This document shows, in pieces, positions 1 to 10,126 of a stretch of 64,000 nt of DNA. The notes below the pieces were generated by a model. That model searched no databases, was not told where the DNA came from, and was given only the letters and a program-made list of their open reading frames with translations. The DNA lies in contig JAEUBA010000107.1 of assembly GCA_018257865.1 (NCBI GenBank), forward strand, positions 22,726 to 86,725, read 5' to 3'. The first letter of the stretch is position 1, and each line of letters begins with the position of its first letter. The position numbers and the translations under genes were made by a program. This stretch comes from Stereocaulon alpinum (taxonomy: Eukaryota; Ascomycota; Lecanoromycetes; Lecanorales; Stereocaulaceae).

Positions 1-1011
1 GAATTGAAGGTCGTTCACCTACACCAAATCCGAAGACTCAACCGCCAAATCCTCACCGTGAACTCGCAGCATGTTTCCACGTGTACAAGAAGACGTACAA
101 TGAAATTGAAAAGCTCGTTCGCAGGATAACCAGCTTGAAGATATACTCCTGCGACGAGTATGAAATATACAGTGGCTCTAACGGCTTCCTAATTGACTGG
201 CTTGACTGGGACAAGATCTCATTGGCCCTGCATTCGGTCGAGCTGGAGGTTAGGAGGATGGATATCCTGCAGTGGGTCGTTACATTCACTGGTCTTGAGT
301 ACTCTTGACGAATATCCGACTGACAATTGCTTCGTTTTCCACTGCAGCTGGGTGGCCATACGAGAACGCAATCCCTTGCCCGCTGAGGTCCTTGCAATGG
401 TCCAAAGCATGGTCCTTGACTGGAAACACACGGTGCATCTAACTCCTTTCGAGAAAGTTGATAACAAACACGGCCTTAAGACATTGATAGCAACCAGTGG
501 GCTTGCCATAGATTCGGCTAAACACGACGCAATGTCAGAGCGATCCTGGCCTTGTCCATCGCTCGTACCCACCACCGAAGTCTCTGAGAGCATGCAAGCG
601 GACTATTCGCAAGCCGTGAAATATATCTCGGCACCGAATAGCGAGGATGAGTGCTACCAAGATGAGATTGCAAGGCAGCCCTCGCCTGAGATCGATGAAA
701 AGGGAGACGTAAGCCCAGATTTTCTGACAGGCGTCAACACGAACAGCTTTTACGAAGCAACCGAAGAGTCAACACACTGCTTCAACCACATAGACTTCGA
801 GAGCGGAATAGAAAGTTCGGAGTCCTCAACGAATGGACCAAGTCTGAGTCCTTTCACTGAAGATGGCAAGACGACTTCTGTCAACAAGCCTGCATTTCCC
901 AAGAAGCAGCAGCGGTCCGAAAGTGTACCTGATGGCTTTATACAGCGAAGAAAGGGAAGACGAAGCAAGAGTGATAGTTGTACGACAGTCAGCGCTTTTT
1001 CAGAAGGATAA
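1..1011 (+). CDS. 3' part of an unidentified protein gene (5' end outside window)
   Basis: The frame is open from the left edge (codons starting at position 3). I place an intron at 272-347 (GTGGGT donor, CTGAC branch-like site, CTGCAG acceptor), which joins the two frames in phase; the exons are 1-271 and 348-1011. About 310 residues are visible. The first part is a helical-looking, Trp/Asp/Leu-rich stretch (LIDWLDWDKISLAL) that continues after the intron into WVAIRERNPLP. The last 150 residues are Ser/Glu-rich and low in complexity, and a basic patch (QRRKGRRSKS) lies close to the C terminus. I do not recognise the family; the acidic tail and basic patch suggest a regulatory or nuclear protein, but that is only inference. 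It converges on the sym1 gene with 114 bp between the stop codons. The start lies upstream of the window, so the domain architecture is unknown. Confidence 0.6.
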
Positions 1012-1125
1012 AGGGCATTTCATTATACGCCCCACCAAAGTAATGCAGGAAACAATGCATCCATGCACGCTCACTAGACGCTATACTCGCAAATCTAGGT
1101 GAAACACACAACGGTATCATCTAGT

Positions 1126-1974
1126 TTAGGTATCAGGTATCCGGACCTTTGCCCCTCTATCGTCACCCTTCGTGCCGGCCTGGCTATTCACATAGCTCAA
1201 GTAGCAATTCCACCCTGTACAACAATTAGCACTCTCCCACTTCACCACCTCCCAGTCCAAAGCCCACTCACCTAATGACACCACATTGACCACCAATACT
1301 CTATGCTCCAACGGCACAAACTTGAAATTGATAGCCTGCACCGGCGGCCACACCATCCAATTCTTCTTCAGCGCCTCCACATACGTGCTCTTCAGCTTCT
1401 CTTTCGGATCGCTCCCTTCCATGATGGCCATACTGCTCAGGAAGCAGAACATATTCGTAGTGGCGAAGACACTTTGGTCTGTAAGGACACGGGCGGCGAT
1501 GGTCAGGTTGGGCCGGTTGGGGATGTTGATGCGGCGGGCTAAGAAGGCGAACCAGGTCGTTGCTGCTGGGCCGAAGATGCCTGTTCATACGTAGAACCGT
1601 CAGCAGTGCTCTTCTCCCCAGCTGGTGGCCTTGTGTGCGGTAGATAGTTCACATACAGCCTCCATACAGAGCCATCCTGCCCGTCCTGGCAAAATTATGT
1701 TGATCACTCCCCACCTTCTCAACAGCCTGCTGTGCCATAACATCTCCAGTCGCGAACAGCACCTAGCAATTGCACCGTCAGAGCTTCCACAAGCTACGAA
1801 AAAAATCCCTCAGAATCACTAACAGCAGTAGTAATACTCTGCGTCAGCAATGGCCGCTGCGCAAGCTTCATCTGATACCTGCAACACGCCCCCAAAAGTC
1901 AGCCATCGCCCTAATTCAGGAGCCATTGAAGGCTCGCATTGAGGCTGCAGAACGTACCATCGTAGCAATGACAT
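1126..1974 (-). CDS. SYM1: Mpv17/PMP22-family mitochondrial inner-membrane protein (Sym1-like)
   Basis: Five exons: 1958-1974, 1824-1878, 1657-1762, 1272-1580 and 1126-1214. They sum to 576 nt (191 residues plus stop), which is the usual size of the family. The first exon has only 17 nt and encodes MSLLR plus part of a Trp, continuing as WYQMKL. Family landmarks in order are LAQRPLLTQS near the N terminus, FATGDVMAQQAVEK, RTGRMALYGG, IFGPAATTWF, a central hydrophobic stretch, KKNWMVWPPVQAINFKFVP and the C-terminal LGWNCYLSYVNS. These are the signatures of Mpv17/Sym1, a four-helix membrane protein of the mitochondrial inner membrane. In yeast it is linked to heat-stress growth on ethanol and to mitochondrial metabolite and DNA homeostasis. 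Introns 1-4 (79, 61, 76 and 57 nt) all have GT-AG ends. No defect is seen, so the gene looks intact. Confidence 0.93.
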
Positions 1975-2661
1975 GTTGTAGGTTTATTCTAGGTTATGTA
2001 CGGGTGTAAGGACAGTGCTAGCTGGACATAGCAATGTGTATGAGAAAGGCAATGGAATAGAAGCAGGTGGGATGGAGCTGCCAGCCATGGGAACTAAGCG
2101 CGATTGTAGATCGTTCCTGACAGCGCTCCAATCGGTTGGCGCCGCTAGTAGGGATTTAGGGTGCTTTAGGGTTTAGGTGTGTGATAGAGTACATTACGCT
2201 ATTGAGGCACTTGATTGTGGGGATATTGAGTGTCATTTTATGGGCTAGACAACGTTGGGTCTCATGATGGCGTGGACTTTCGGTGCATCTGGGGACCGTG
2301 CTTTCGCTTATACACGCTTCAGACGTCGACATACTTCAAGCGTAGATTGCCACAACTGAAAGAAACATTTGCAAGAAACCAAGCTCCACTTTTCGAAGCT
2401 ATAATTGACCAATCTATTAAAACTCTCTATCCTACAAAGTATGGTGTAGGGTAATACAATCAAACTCCCTGCAGCTTTTGAAAATAGAGGTGGACAAGGA
2501 GAATCGACGGTCGACGGTGTTGCTGCAACGCCGTAGCTTCTGGCCGCTAACAAAGACAGGGAATAACAAGGCGCGAAGGCCGCTGGGTAGTAGACAAGAA
2601 GGAAAAGAGCCAGTATGCCATGTAGAGTAATTGTAGAGAATCGCGATCTCGGGTGAGCGAA
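1975..2661. other. Intergenic spacer, sym1 upstream / syntaxin downstream
   Basis: This 687-bp spacer holds the promoter side of sym1 (read leftward) and the 3' flank of the syntaxin gene. A short AT/GT-rich repeat-like run lies near 2150-2200 (gtagggatttagggtgcttt region). I see no convincing gene, RNA or repeat. Confidence 0.5.
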
Positions 2662-4036
2662 TCATTTCTTGGATTTGGTGACTTCCACCACGATCACGAC
2701 AATAGCGACGATTATGAGGATGATGAGGACTGGTAAGTATTAGATGTCACCCTCTATATAAGTCATGGAACTTGGCGTAGACTTACTGACTATACCCAAA
2801 CAGATCCACTTTTTTCTTCGGGCAGATCTTGCCTTGACGACTGCTTGATCGAGCTGCTGGTTTCCTTTGTCCAAATGAACAACGGTGTCTTCTGCCTTGT
2901 CGTCGATATGCCCTATTGCGGGCTCTTGCTGAACGACGGCAGCTTCCATATCTTGGAACAACTGGGCGAGCTCAATCATCTGTCTCTCAATCTTTTGGAT
3001 GGCTTCGTGCCGCCCTTGAACGGCGCGCAGTGCAGACTGGGATTGACCTCGTCGATTCTGTGAGAGGAGCTAAGAAATAGTCAGTGGGGCTCACAGAGTA
3101 GCAACGGATTACGTACAGCTTGGCTAAAGACCTGTTGGTTCGAAGTGTCTTGAATAGCCTCCTGGACCTCTTGTTCACTTGCGTCTGGCCTCACGATACG
3201 GTATTGTCTTTCCATCTGCGCTGCCAACTTATGCCGGAAGTCCCGATCAACTTGCTGATATTCATTGATAGCGGCCTTCAGCTTGCGATCTACCAGGCCG
3301 ACTTGATCCTTGTTTCTTGGGTCGCCAGACTCTGGCTTTTGTTTGATAGCCTTGATTCGAGCAGCGAAGCTCCGGTAAAGGGTCATGGTATCTGAGCTGA
3401 GAGAATCAAGCTCTCGGTTTGTCTGTGTACCCTGGCTCGCGTCTGGATCATCGATGGAGCGATTTTGGAGGAAACGGAGACGCTCAAGATTCCGTTGGAT
3501 TGAGTCAATGCCCTTGTCTACATCGCGGCATTCGTTCAGTATGGCATTGGGATCTCGGCCCGCGGCTTGGCCATTCATGGGTGCCATCTCAACATCGTTG
3601 CCTCCTACTGCGAAACGCTGTCAGATACTCCAGGTACACAAAGCCGACGACCTTACCATATCCGCCAGCACCAGCTGATTGACCATATCGGCCCCCTTGT
3701 TGCTGTCGCCCTGCGTACGTAGGTTGCGGGGCAGCGGGTTGTTGCTCGTAGGGGTTGCTTGACTGTTGGGGGTATGGGTTGCCAGCAGCTTGGTCGTATC
3801 GGCCACCTTGTTGCTCATATGCCCCGCCTTGTTGCTCGTAAGGATTGGTCTGGCCATAGCTTCCACCTCCTCCACTGTTGTAGCCGCCGTATTGCTGTTG
3901 TGGACAATCAGATTAGTGTCCAATGCTTTCTTTGGAGAAATGGGTTTTCTGGATCATCTGCAACACTGTGCAAGTATGCTCAAGCTCCCCCGAGCAATCC
4001 ATTGCGCACAGACACTTGTCCATCACTTACAGCCAT
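2662..4036 (-). CDS. SSO1: Plasma-membrane syntaxin (Qa-SNARE, Sso1/Psy1-like)
   Basis: Five exons: 4031-4036, 3657-3894, 3117-3604, 2796-3069 and 2662-2729. The sum is 1074 nt (357 residues). Exon 1 is a 6-nt microexon (Met-Ala); an in-frame stop just upstream of exon 2 forces this start. Residues 3-81 are Gln/Gly/Tyr-rich low-complexity sequence. The Habc regulatory bundle follows (about 85-240; DVDKGIDSIQRNLERL). The SNARE helix is at about 262-322 (GRHEAIQKIERQMIELAQLF), with the zero-layer Gln in the VVQQEPAIGHID stretch. A basic KARSARRKK precedes a C-terminal membrane anchor (about 336-352, LIILIIVAIVVIVV) and a short KSKK tail. It should act as a Qa-SNARE for exocytic vesicle fusion at the plasma membrane. 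It is longer than yeast Sso1 because of the N-terminal extension. Intron 2 has tandem CAG/TAG acceptors at 3605-3610. Confidence 0.93.
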
Positions 4037-5191
4037 TGTAACAATTAGTCCCGCCTAGAGCCCCTAATCAAGTGAATACCAAGTCCAACAGTGACAGCGC
4101 GATTCGCGGATCGATTGAAAACCCTGTCACTAGAGAGAAAGGAGTAGATGAGAAAGAAGAGAAGTAGTGCGAATGAATGCCTGATGATGTTGTCGAAGAG
4201 AGATGTTGACTTTGCTGCTGACTGAGAGGGCTGGCGCGGCATGAGATCCTTAGAATTTCGGCTTATGTAATCCGTTAGTGCCTGCAAGCGCCGGCCGAGC
4301 CTCGAGTTTAATCTCTCCGAAACCGCCTCGACCGCCACTCGGGTGTTTCCCATCTCTTGCTTTAAAGTGATAGGAATCATGCTTGCTGCTTGTAATGATT
4401 GGCTTTCCCAATAGTCTCAATGGCAACGCTACCTACATAACCCCGTACAGTCCGCTGTCTGTGAGCATTTGATACTCAGAACAAGTCGGAAATAGTCTAT
4501 CGCGCAGCGTCAGTTGTGTCTGCCTACACAGCCCAGCGCCTCTCTATTCTTAGGTGAATCCGTGCACTCAATTTATCCGCCGTCTGCTTGAATGTGGCAC
4601 AAACCTATAGCCTGAAATTCTTCACATACTGGTGGAATTATTGGTTTCGCTGCATTGAATGCAGATCACGGCGTGTTATTTCCCTAATTGAAAGCCTCAA
4701 TTCAAACCTCCTTCGCTCCACGGAGCACCGTTTCCCGCTCTCTTATTTCATGGCTGTCTGTCCATAGACTCTATCCGATATAGACCCACTCAGTATGGCG
4801 ATGCTATGCTACGAACGCAAGTTCATGCCATCAGAGCAGTACTCGCATTACGTCTGTAGGCCACAAATGGTGGTTGGGGTGCAGACCATTTCATTTAGTC
4901 TTCATTTCCGTTCCTCATTTGTCTCTTACATCTGGTTGGCGTGTAAGTAGGATGTCATTGATGAACTACAATAACACGATGAAGCGGGATTGTGAGTGGG
5001 GCGAAAGGGACTCTGTAACGGCATTATCAATATAGAAGTCTTCTATTCTAAGAAGCGTGGATTGCCATTGACCACTGTAACCCCTAGGTGTCTATTCTAT
5101 CGCATGAGTCAGATCGTAAAGACATGTCAATTCATTCCCTCGGCCATTACCACTTGGTAAGAACATGGGCGTGCGGATTATCTGGATATCA
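4037..5191. other. Intergenic region between syntaxin and NPT1
   Basis: 1155 bp containing the syntaxin promoter and the NPT1 3' flank. On the minus strand, 4045-4380 is open for 111 codons with one hydrophobic stretch, but its position inside the syntaxin leader and its lack of a recognisable motif make a gene unlikely. Nothing else is supported. Confidence 0.5.
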
Positions 5192-6851
5192 TCACGCCTG
5201 CACGGAAGCCGTAGTTGCCTCTTGGCCTTCAGTGCCCCATCTCGTCTTCTCATCACCGGCTGCCCATTGCTTCTCAATGTAGCCTAGAGTCTGTTTGACC
5301 TTGTTTACAGTTTCTGTGTCGCCAGTGTTCTTGCCCACGTTGTCACTGATCTTGATCGCGTGTCGACCGGACGCAGAGGAGAGCTTGATAACAATATTAA
5401 GAGGGACGGACTTGTTGCCATTAGAGACGTGTGTGAAATCATCTGTATTCGTTAGCGAGTGTAGATAAATGGGCGATGCTAGACTTACTGGTTAGGAAGG
5501 TGCCAATACCAAACGTTGGTTGGAAGCCTGCCTCCTCGGCAGCTTTCTTGTACTCCAAACACAGCTCGATGTTGAGTGAGTCCGAGAACACGATAGTCTT
5601 TTGTTCCATAATACCTTGGCTGTTATAAAAGTCATGCATCAATTTGACGAATTCAAGAGGATTCCCGGAGTCTTGACGGACGCCGGTAAAACTTTGGGCA
5701 TAGGAGCGTGGTTTGCCGTTGGTCGTCGCGTCATGAGGCAAGGGCTTGTTAACAGATGATTTGGTATCGACGACGCCATCTGTTTCTGAAAGTGATGGAC
5801 GTGGTGCTGAAGGTAGTTGTGTTGAAGCAGTGTTGATTTCTGCTTCGGCCTCTGTTGGCAAGGACTTCTTAAATGCCTTTAGGAAGGTCGGTGTGCCAAA
5901 TGTGTCCGTCAACGCTATTCCAAGCACACCTTCACCAAAGCACCCAACCCAGTATCTCAGCGCGGTTTCGTTTGCGTGTTCGTAATCGTTCGTGATCGAG
6001 GCAATGCCCATGAACCATTCATGCGCGACAGTACCGACTGGTGGTACGCCGTACTTCATGGCGAAGTGAACATTACTCGTCCCAGTAAGCTTTCCCCTCC
6101 ACTCATGCTGTTTTGCATCGCTCGCCGATCTCGTTAGCCCTTGCATGACCAGGTCATGAGTATGGTAATCTCTCCTTCGCCGTGTGCCAAATTCTGAGAA
6201 GAGGCACCCATGCTCCAGCAGCTGTATGCCCTTGTTGTAGGCTTTTTCTTCTTGTCCTTCGTGTGTCCAATCCTTGTCGCAAAATCTGAAGTAAGCTTCG
6301 CTGGCGAGTGCAAGTAGAGGAATTTCGTAGAGTATTGTATGCAGCCACAAGCCTCCGACGTCCAAGTGCAGGTCGCCAACATCATCTGCACTCCCAGTAT
6401 CTTTGACCGGTACCCACGAAACTTTGACTTCTTTGGAAGGCTGCAAGCGGAACGAGCTAAGGAAGCGTAGGTATGTGTCGTTGAAGTAAGGGCAGGTATT
6501 CTTTAGGAACAGAAGCTCCTCTAAAGATATCTGGAGATTCTCAAGCTCTGTTGATCACCGTCAGCATAGCTCCCAACGATATTTGTAGAGTAAGCACGTA
6601 CTGCTGACCTGCTTCTCGATCCAATGGTATGCAGCCCTTGTCAAACGCATGTCAGGAGTCCTGTTGGTGAAGGCATATGTGACCTCTGCTTTCCATTAGT
6701 GCGCGCACAGTTGAAAGCGATTGTGAGAGTACTCACGGATGTTTGGAAGATATTTGAGAACAGCGCATTGCATGGTAAGTTTGTAAAGATCCGTATCCAG
6801 CAAGGAGAAGATGCCCTCTGGCAGCTCTGTCAGGTCCACTTTGGGAGCCAT
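5192..6851 (-). CDS. NPT1: Nicotinate phosphoribosyltransferase (NAD salvage)
   Basis: Four exons: 6737-6851, 6602-6685, 5489-6547 and 5192-5442. The sum is 1509 nt (502 residues), longer than the roughly 430 residues of yeast Npt1. The enzyme makes nicotinate mononucleotide from nicotinate and PRPP in an ATP-stimulated reaction, the entry step of the Preiss-Handler route to NAD. Landmarks are the N-terminal LLDTDLYKLTMQCAVLKYLP, VTYAFTNRTPDMRLTR, FSEFGTRRRRDYHTHDLVMQG (around the conserved GTRRR), TGTSNVHFAMKYGVPPVGT and HEWFMG. Further on come ALTDTFGTPTFLKAF, FTGVRQDSGNPLEFV, IVFSDSLN and FGIGTFLTND. Introns are 51, 54 and 46 nt. The extra length lies mainly in a low-complexity insert of about 50 residues between the TFGTPTF block and the Tyr-Ala-Gln-Ser-Phe segment, plus a hydrophilic C-terminal tail. 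The start Met is followed by APKVDLTELPEGIFSLLD, the expected family N terminus. Confidence 0.93.
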
Positions 6852-7504
6852 GCTCGGTGCGTGCGATGGCTGGAGGGTCCGAGACGGTATTTGCTGGGAG
6901 GGATGGGTACGGTATGAAGGTTGTAGAGGAAGAGAAGTCGGAGTCTTCAAGAGCTGGTGAAGTTCGGAGTTCAGTAACAAGGCATGCGCGATGACGATGA
7001 TGACAGTTTTGAGACGGAAATAAGGCTCCAGCGGGGAGCCTCGCGCTAAGATAGGGCAAAAGGGCTCACTGCCCTGGAGCTCCTCTGGCCGCTAGCCTTG
7101 TGGGGCTGCGGCCCGTCATTGTCGACTTCTTTATCCTGGCGCACAGCTCTAAGGGGCCTCCTAGGGCACAGAGAGCGAAAAGTCGTATCATTATAGAACC
7201 CACCAGCCAGCCAATTTTCGATAGAAAACCTAAGTATAAAGTCTCCAGAACTCAACATAAGATACTGTTCTACCTGTGAAAGTTTATTCTCAATCTCAGT
7301 TTTTACGCGGAAGAGGGTAGCAGATAGGGCACTTCAGCAGAGAAGAAGCAATTGAAATTGCGTAAGACCCATATGCTAGCCTAGTATACATATGGGAAGA
7401 AGTATTCCGCCATACTGCCCACATGCTGAAACTTTCAACATGCCCAGTGAGCCTGTTGGTACGCATCCTTGCGCTCATTGACACTCAATAGAAGTCCGTT
7501 GTAT
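6852..7504. other. Intergenic region between NPT1 and the DNA methyltransferase gene
   Basis: 653 bp covering the NPT1 promoter and the 3' flank of the methyltransferase gene; both are read leftward. The sequence is of normal composition, with no RIP bias. I found no gene, RNA or repeat here. Confidence 0.45.
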
Positions 7505-9626
7505 TCATACCAACCCATCTGCCTTATGTAGCGTCCTCTTAATCTGTTCAAAGAACACTTTCGCTACAAGTGGTGGCACGGCATTGCCTATCTGCTTCAT
7601 AATTCTCAAGGGCCCGAATTGGTGCTCCAGTGGAAACCCTTGCAGACATTGAAGCTCACACAGCGTGAAATTCCTTTTCCCGGAAGGATGCGAATCTATA
7701 CTGCCTTGGGTTGTAACGCAGTTGCGGAGAGGTAGATCGCCAGAGTATGGATTTCTATCGTATCGAGCCATCTGGTCGGGGTTGTGGAGCGGGAACCCTT
7801 GTGGGATGCGGCTGATAGCATCATTCACGGTTGCGTAGCGGGAGAGATGAGGAAAGTGGTGCAAGTCTGCAGCCTTGCAGTGTGTTCGGTTAGGGAAACT
7901 GGGAAGATCTTCTCCGGGACTAAGGGAAGTTAGCGGACACCAGGTACCGTTCGTTCAGCTCGACTGACACGACAAGGCAACCATGGAGAACGGACACTTA
8001 CCATGAAGCAAAAACGAACAATCGCTTTCTGGCTTGAGGCAGCCCAAAGTCTGCCAGATTGAAGACTTTCCATCGTACACTAAAGCCAAGCTTCGTGAAC
8101 ATCGCAATCATATTCTTAAACCATGGCATTTTATCAACCTTACTTGTCAAACCGAATGTTTCTTCAAGCGTTACAATTCGTGGCTTAGCCTTTTTGACTA
8201 TATCCCCTACAGCCAAAAATGTCGCTTCATTCATTTCGTCATTTCGTCCTTCCCATACGTGGAGAGGGGAGAACGGCTGGCAGGGAGGTGATAAGTGTAG
8301 AATATCAACCTTGAAGTCGTCTATTAGTACGGTAACGAATTCGTGTGCTGCAATTGCCTCGCAACGGGCCTTGTAGAAGTTGCGCTTGTAAGAGTCGATA
8401 GCCGCAGGATCAAAGTCGAAACCCCATTCGACGCGGAAACCGGCGCCCTTTGCTCCCATGGATACACCACCTGCGCCACAGAAGCCATCACCAAACGTAT
8501 ACCGTCGCTGTGTATCCGGCCTGACACTATCGTCCACCTGTAAAGCTTGCTGTCAGCATCTGGAGGCCAATTTTCAACTAGGAGTTGGTTTGATAGAATA
8601 AGAGTAGCCTCTATAATGGTGAGAAGACGGACAGGGAAACATCCCTTCGAAAGATGCACTTACGGTAAGGTCTATATAGTCGTCCGCAGCGAATTCGTGT
8701 CCCTGTAAGGAAGGAGCCCGACGATGGAATCCCAATGGGTCGACGTTCTTCGATCTCATACGAGCTAGCTGATCAAACGCCTTCTCTCCGTAAAGCCAAT
8801 CCGGGCAGGAACCCCCTTTTTCAGTTTCTCCACGAAAATCACACCTTAGCTGCGCATCTTCAAACCCTTCGTCTGTCTCCTCGGCTCTGAATGCTTCTAT
8901 ACTACCTTCACTTTTGCTCACTAAGAGATGCTTCCAACGGGAGACAAGGCGGCTATGTGCCATAATATACGCCTTTACCTGCTCTTTATTCTGCTCACTG
9001 CTCTGCCTCATAACAGTCGGATCCGTTTCGCGGAAGCTTAGAGCTGGGAATGGTCTATTTGTCGTAATAAGCTCGCGCACCTTAACAACCTCCTTAAGCT
9101 CAACAACTTCGACACTTTGCGTAAGAATATCTCGGGGATCGTCCTTGTCGTACTTTAGCAGCATAGTAACTTCGTTCCTCTTGTATTCGAGAAGTCCGCC
9201 TAGCGCTACATTTCTGCGAAAGCGGAACCCTTTCAACATGATCTCCCTGCAGAAACCTCTCGTCAGCTCCCCTGGTCTACGAGTCTAATAGCGTGCTAAG
9301 ATGAGGGATAGAATGTTCACATACTCTGTAAGCAAGTGTTGAGTGATAGCAGTGATTCGGAGAAAGTCCCCGTCTCTTAGTTCCACAGTCTTTCCAGGTC
9401 TCAGGGTCTGGTTGTTCGAACTGAAGGAGGCAATTTCCATGACATCACCGACATTACCTTGAGTGGTTACAATCCGCCGTTTCGGCCTCAGATCTGCTTC
9501 CGGTGTCGGTCTCACGAATTGTCTCTCGAATTCATCATCAAGGAGAGTCCCATCACTGTCGGCATCGCTATCGTTGTCTAGGTCGACGAAAAGTAGCGAG
9601 TCTTTCTTTCCTGATTGTGCAGGCAT
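7505..9626 (-). CDS. rid: RID/Masc1-type C5 cytosine DNA methyltransferase
   Basis: Four exons: 9325-9626, 8664-9246, 8002-8537 and 7505-7919. The sum is 1836 nt (611 residues). The N-terminal 290 residues include an acidic start and a BAH-like segment (GDFLRIT, MLKGFRFRRN, KDDPRDIL). The catalytic domain follows: motif I FCGAGGVSMGAKGAG, motif IV LSPPCQPFSP with the catalytic Cys near residue 381, EET at about 420-422 in place of the usual ENV, motif VIII LPQARKRLFVFAS, FTLCELQCLQGFP, and motif IX/X KQIGNAVPPLVA. Family knowledge: Neurospora RID, Ascobolus Masc1 and Aspergillus DmtA form a fungal-specific clade with a changed ENV motif; RID is required for repeat-induced point mutation. No frameshift or stop is seen, so the gene looks functional. 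Its neighbourhood holds a massively RIP-marked block from 25.8 kb onward. Introns are 78, 126 and 82 nt, all GT-AG. An upstream in-frame Met at 9806 also exists; I chose MPAQSGKKDS because the longer leader is hydrophobic and unlike the family. Confidence 0.9.
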
Positions 9627-10126
9627 GCTGGTATCGTGCTTAGGTTCAAGTCGAAGGAGTCGAAGAAGGAAGATGTAGCTGGTGTGGTGACCTGGGCTGC
9701 AAATGCGAATAATTGCAAGGCACAGAGATAAAATCTGCAGGCGAAAAATAGAGGAGCAGCTGGCAAGTAAAGAAATAACATCGAAAGTCACGGACCCCGC
9801 AGTCACTTCTGCTGATTACTGGAGCAACAGAGTCTTCACTCTAATCTCGGACTTAGGTAAATGAGTCTGAGCGCCTTATCCCCCAGGGAGTGATACAAGT
9901 AGTCGTATTCGGCTATTCATAAGCTTAAGGTATGCTCCACTTTCGTGAGCCAGATTTTAAGGCGTTTGTACTTGGCGATTAGGGTGGAGAGACCAAGCTG
10001 TTCAAGAGAAGTAAGCACGGCCTGCAAACTTGCACAGTAAAGGCGAGCATTGAATGGCCCTAAATTACGGCGCAAGCCTACCCAGCCTTGATTCTTATTG
10101 ATGAATGAGGTCGACAGTTGCGACTC
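9627..10126. other. Intergenic region upstream of rid
   Basis: 500 bp between the start of rid and the stop of the Rrn9-like gene, both read leftward. It presumably carries the rid promoter. No motif stands out. Confidence 0.4.

Noticed and set aside
4045..4380. 111-codon open frame on the minus strand with a hydrophobic segment
   Set aside because: It lies entirely in the syntaxin upstream region, has no family motif, and no splice-linked partner was found.
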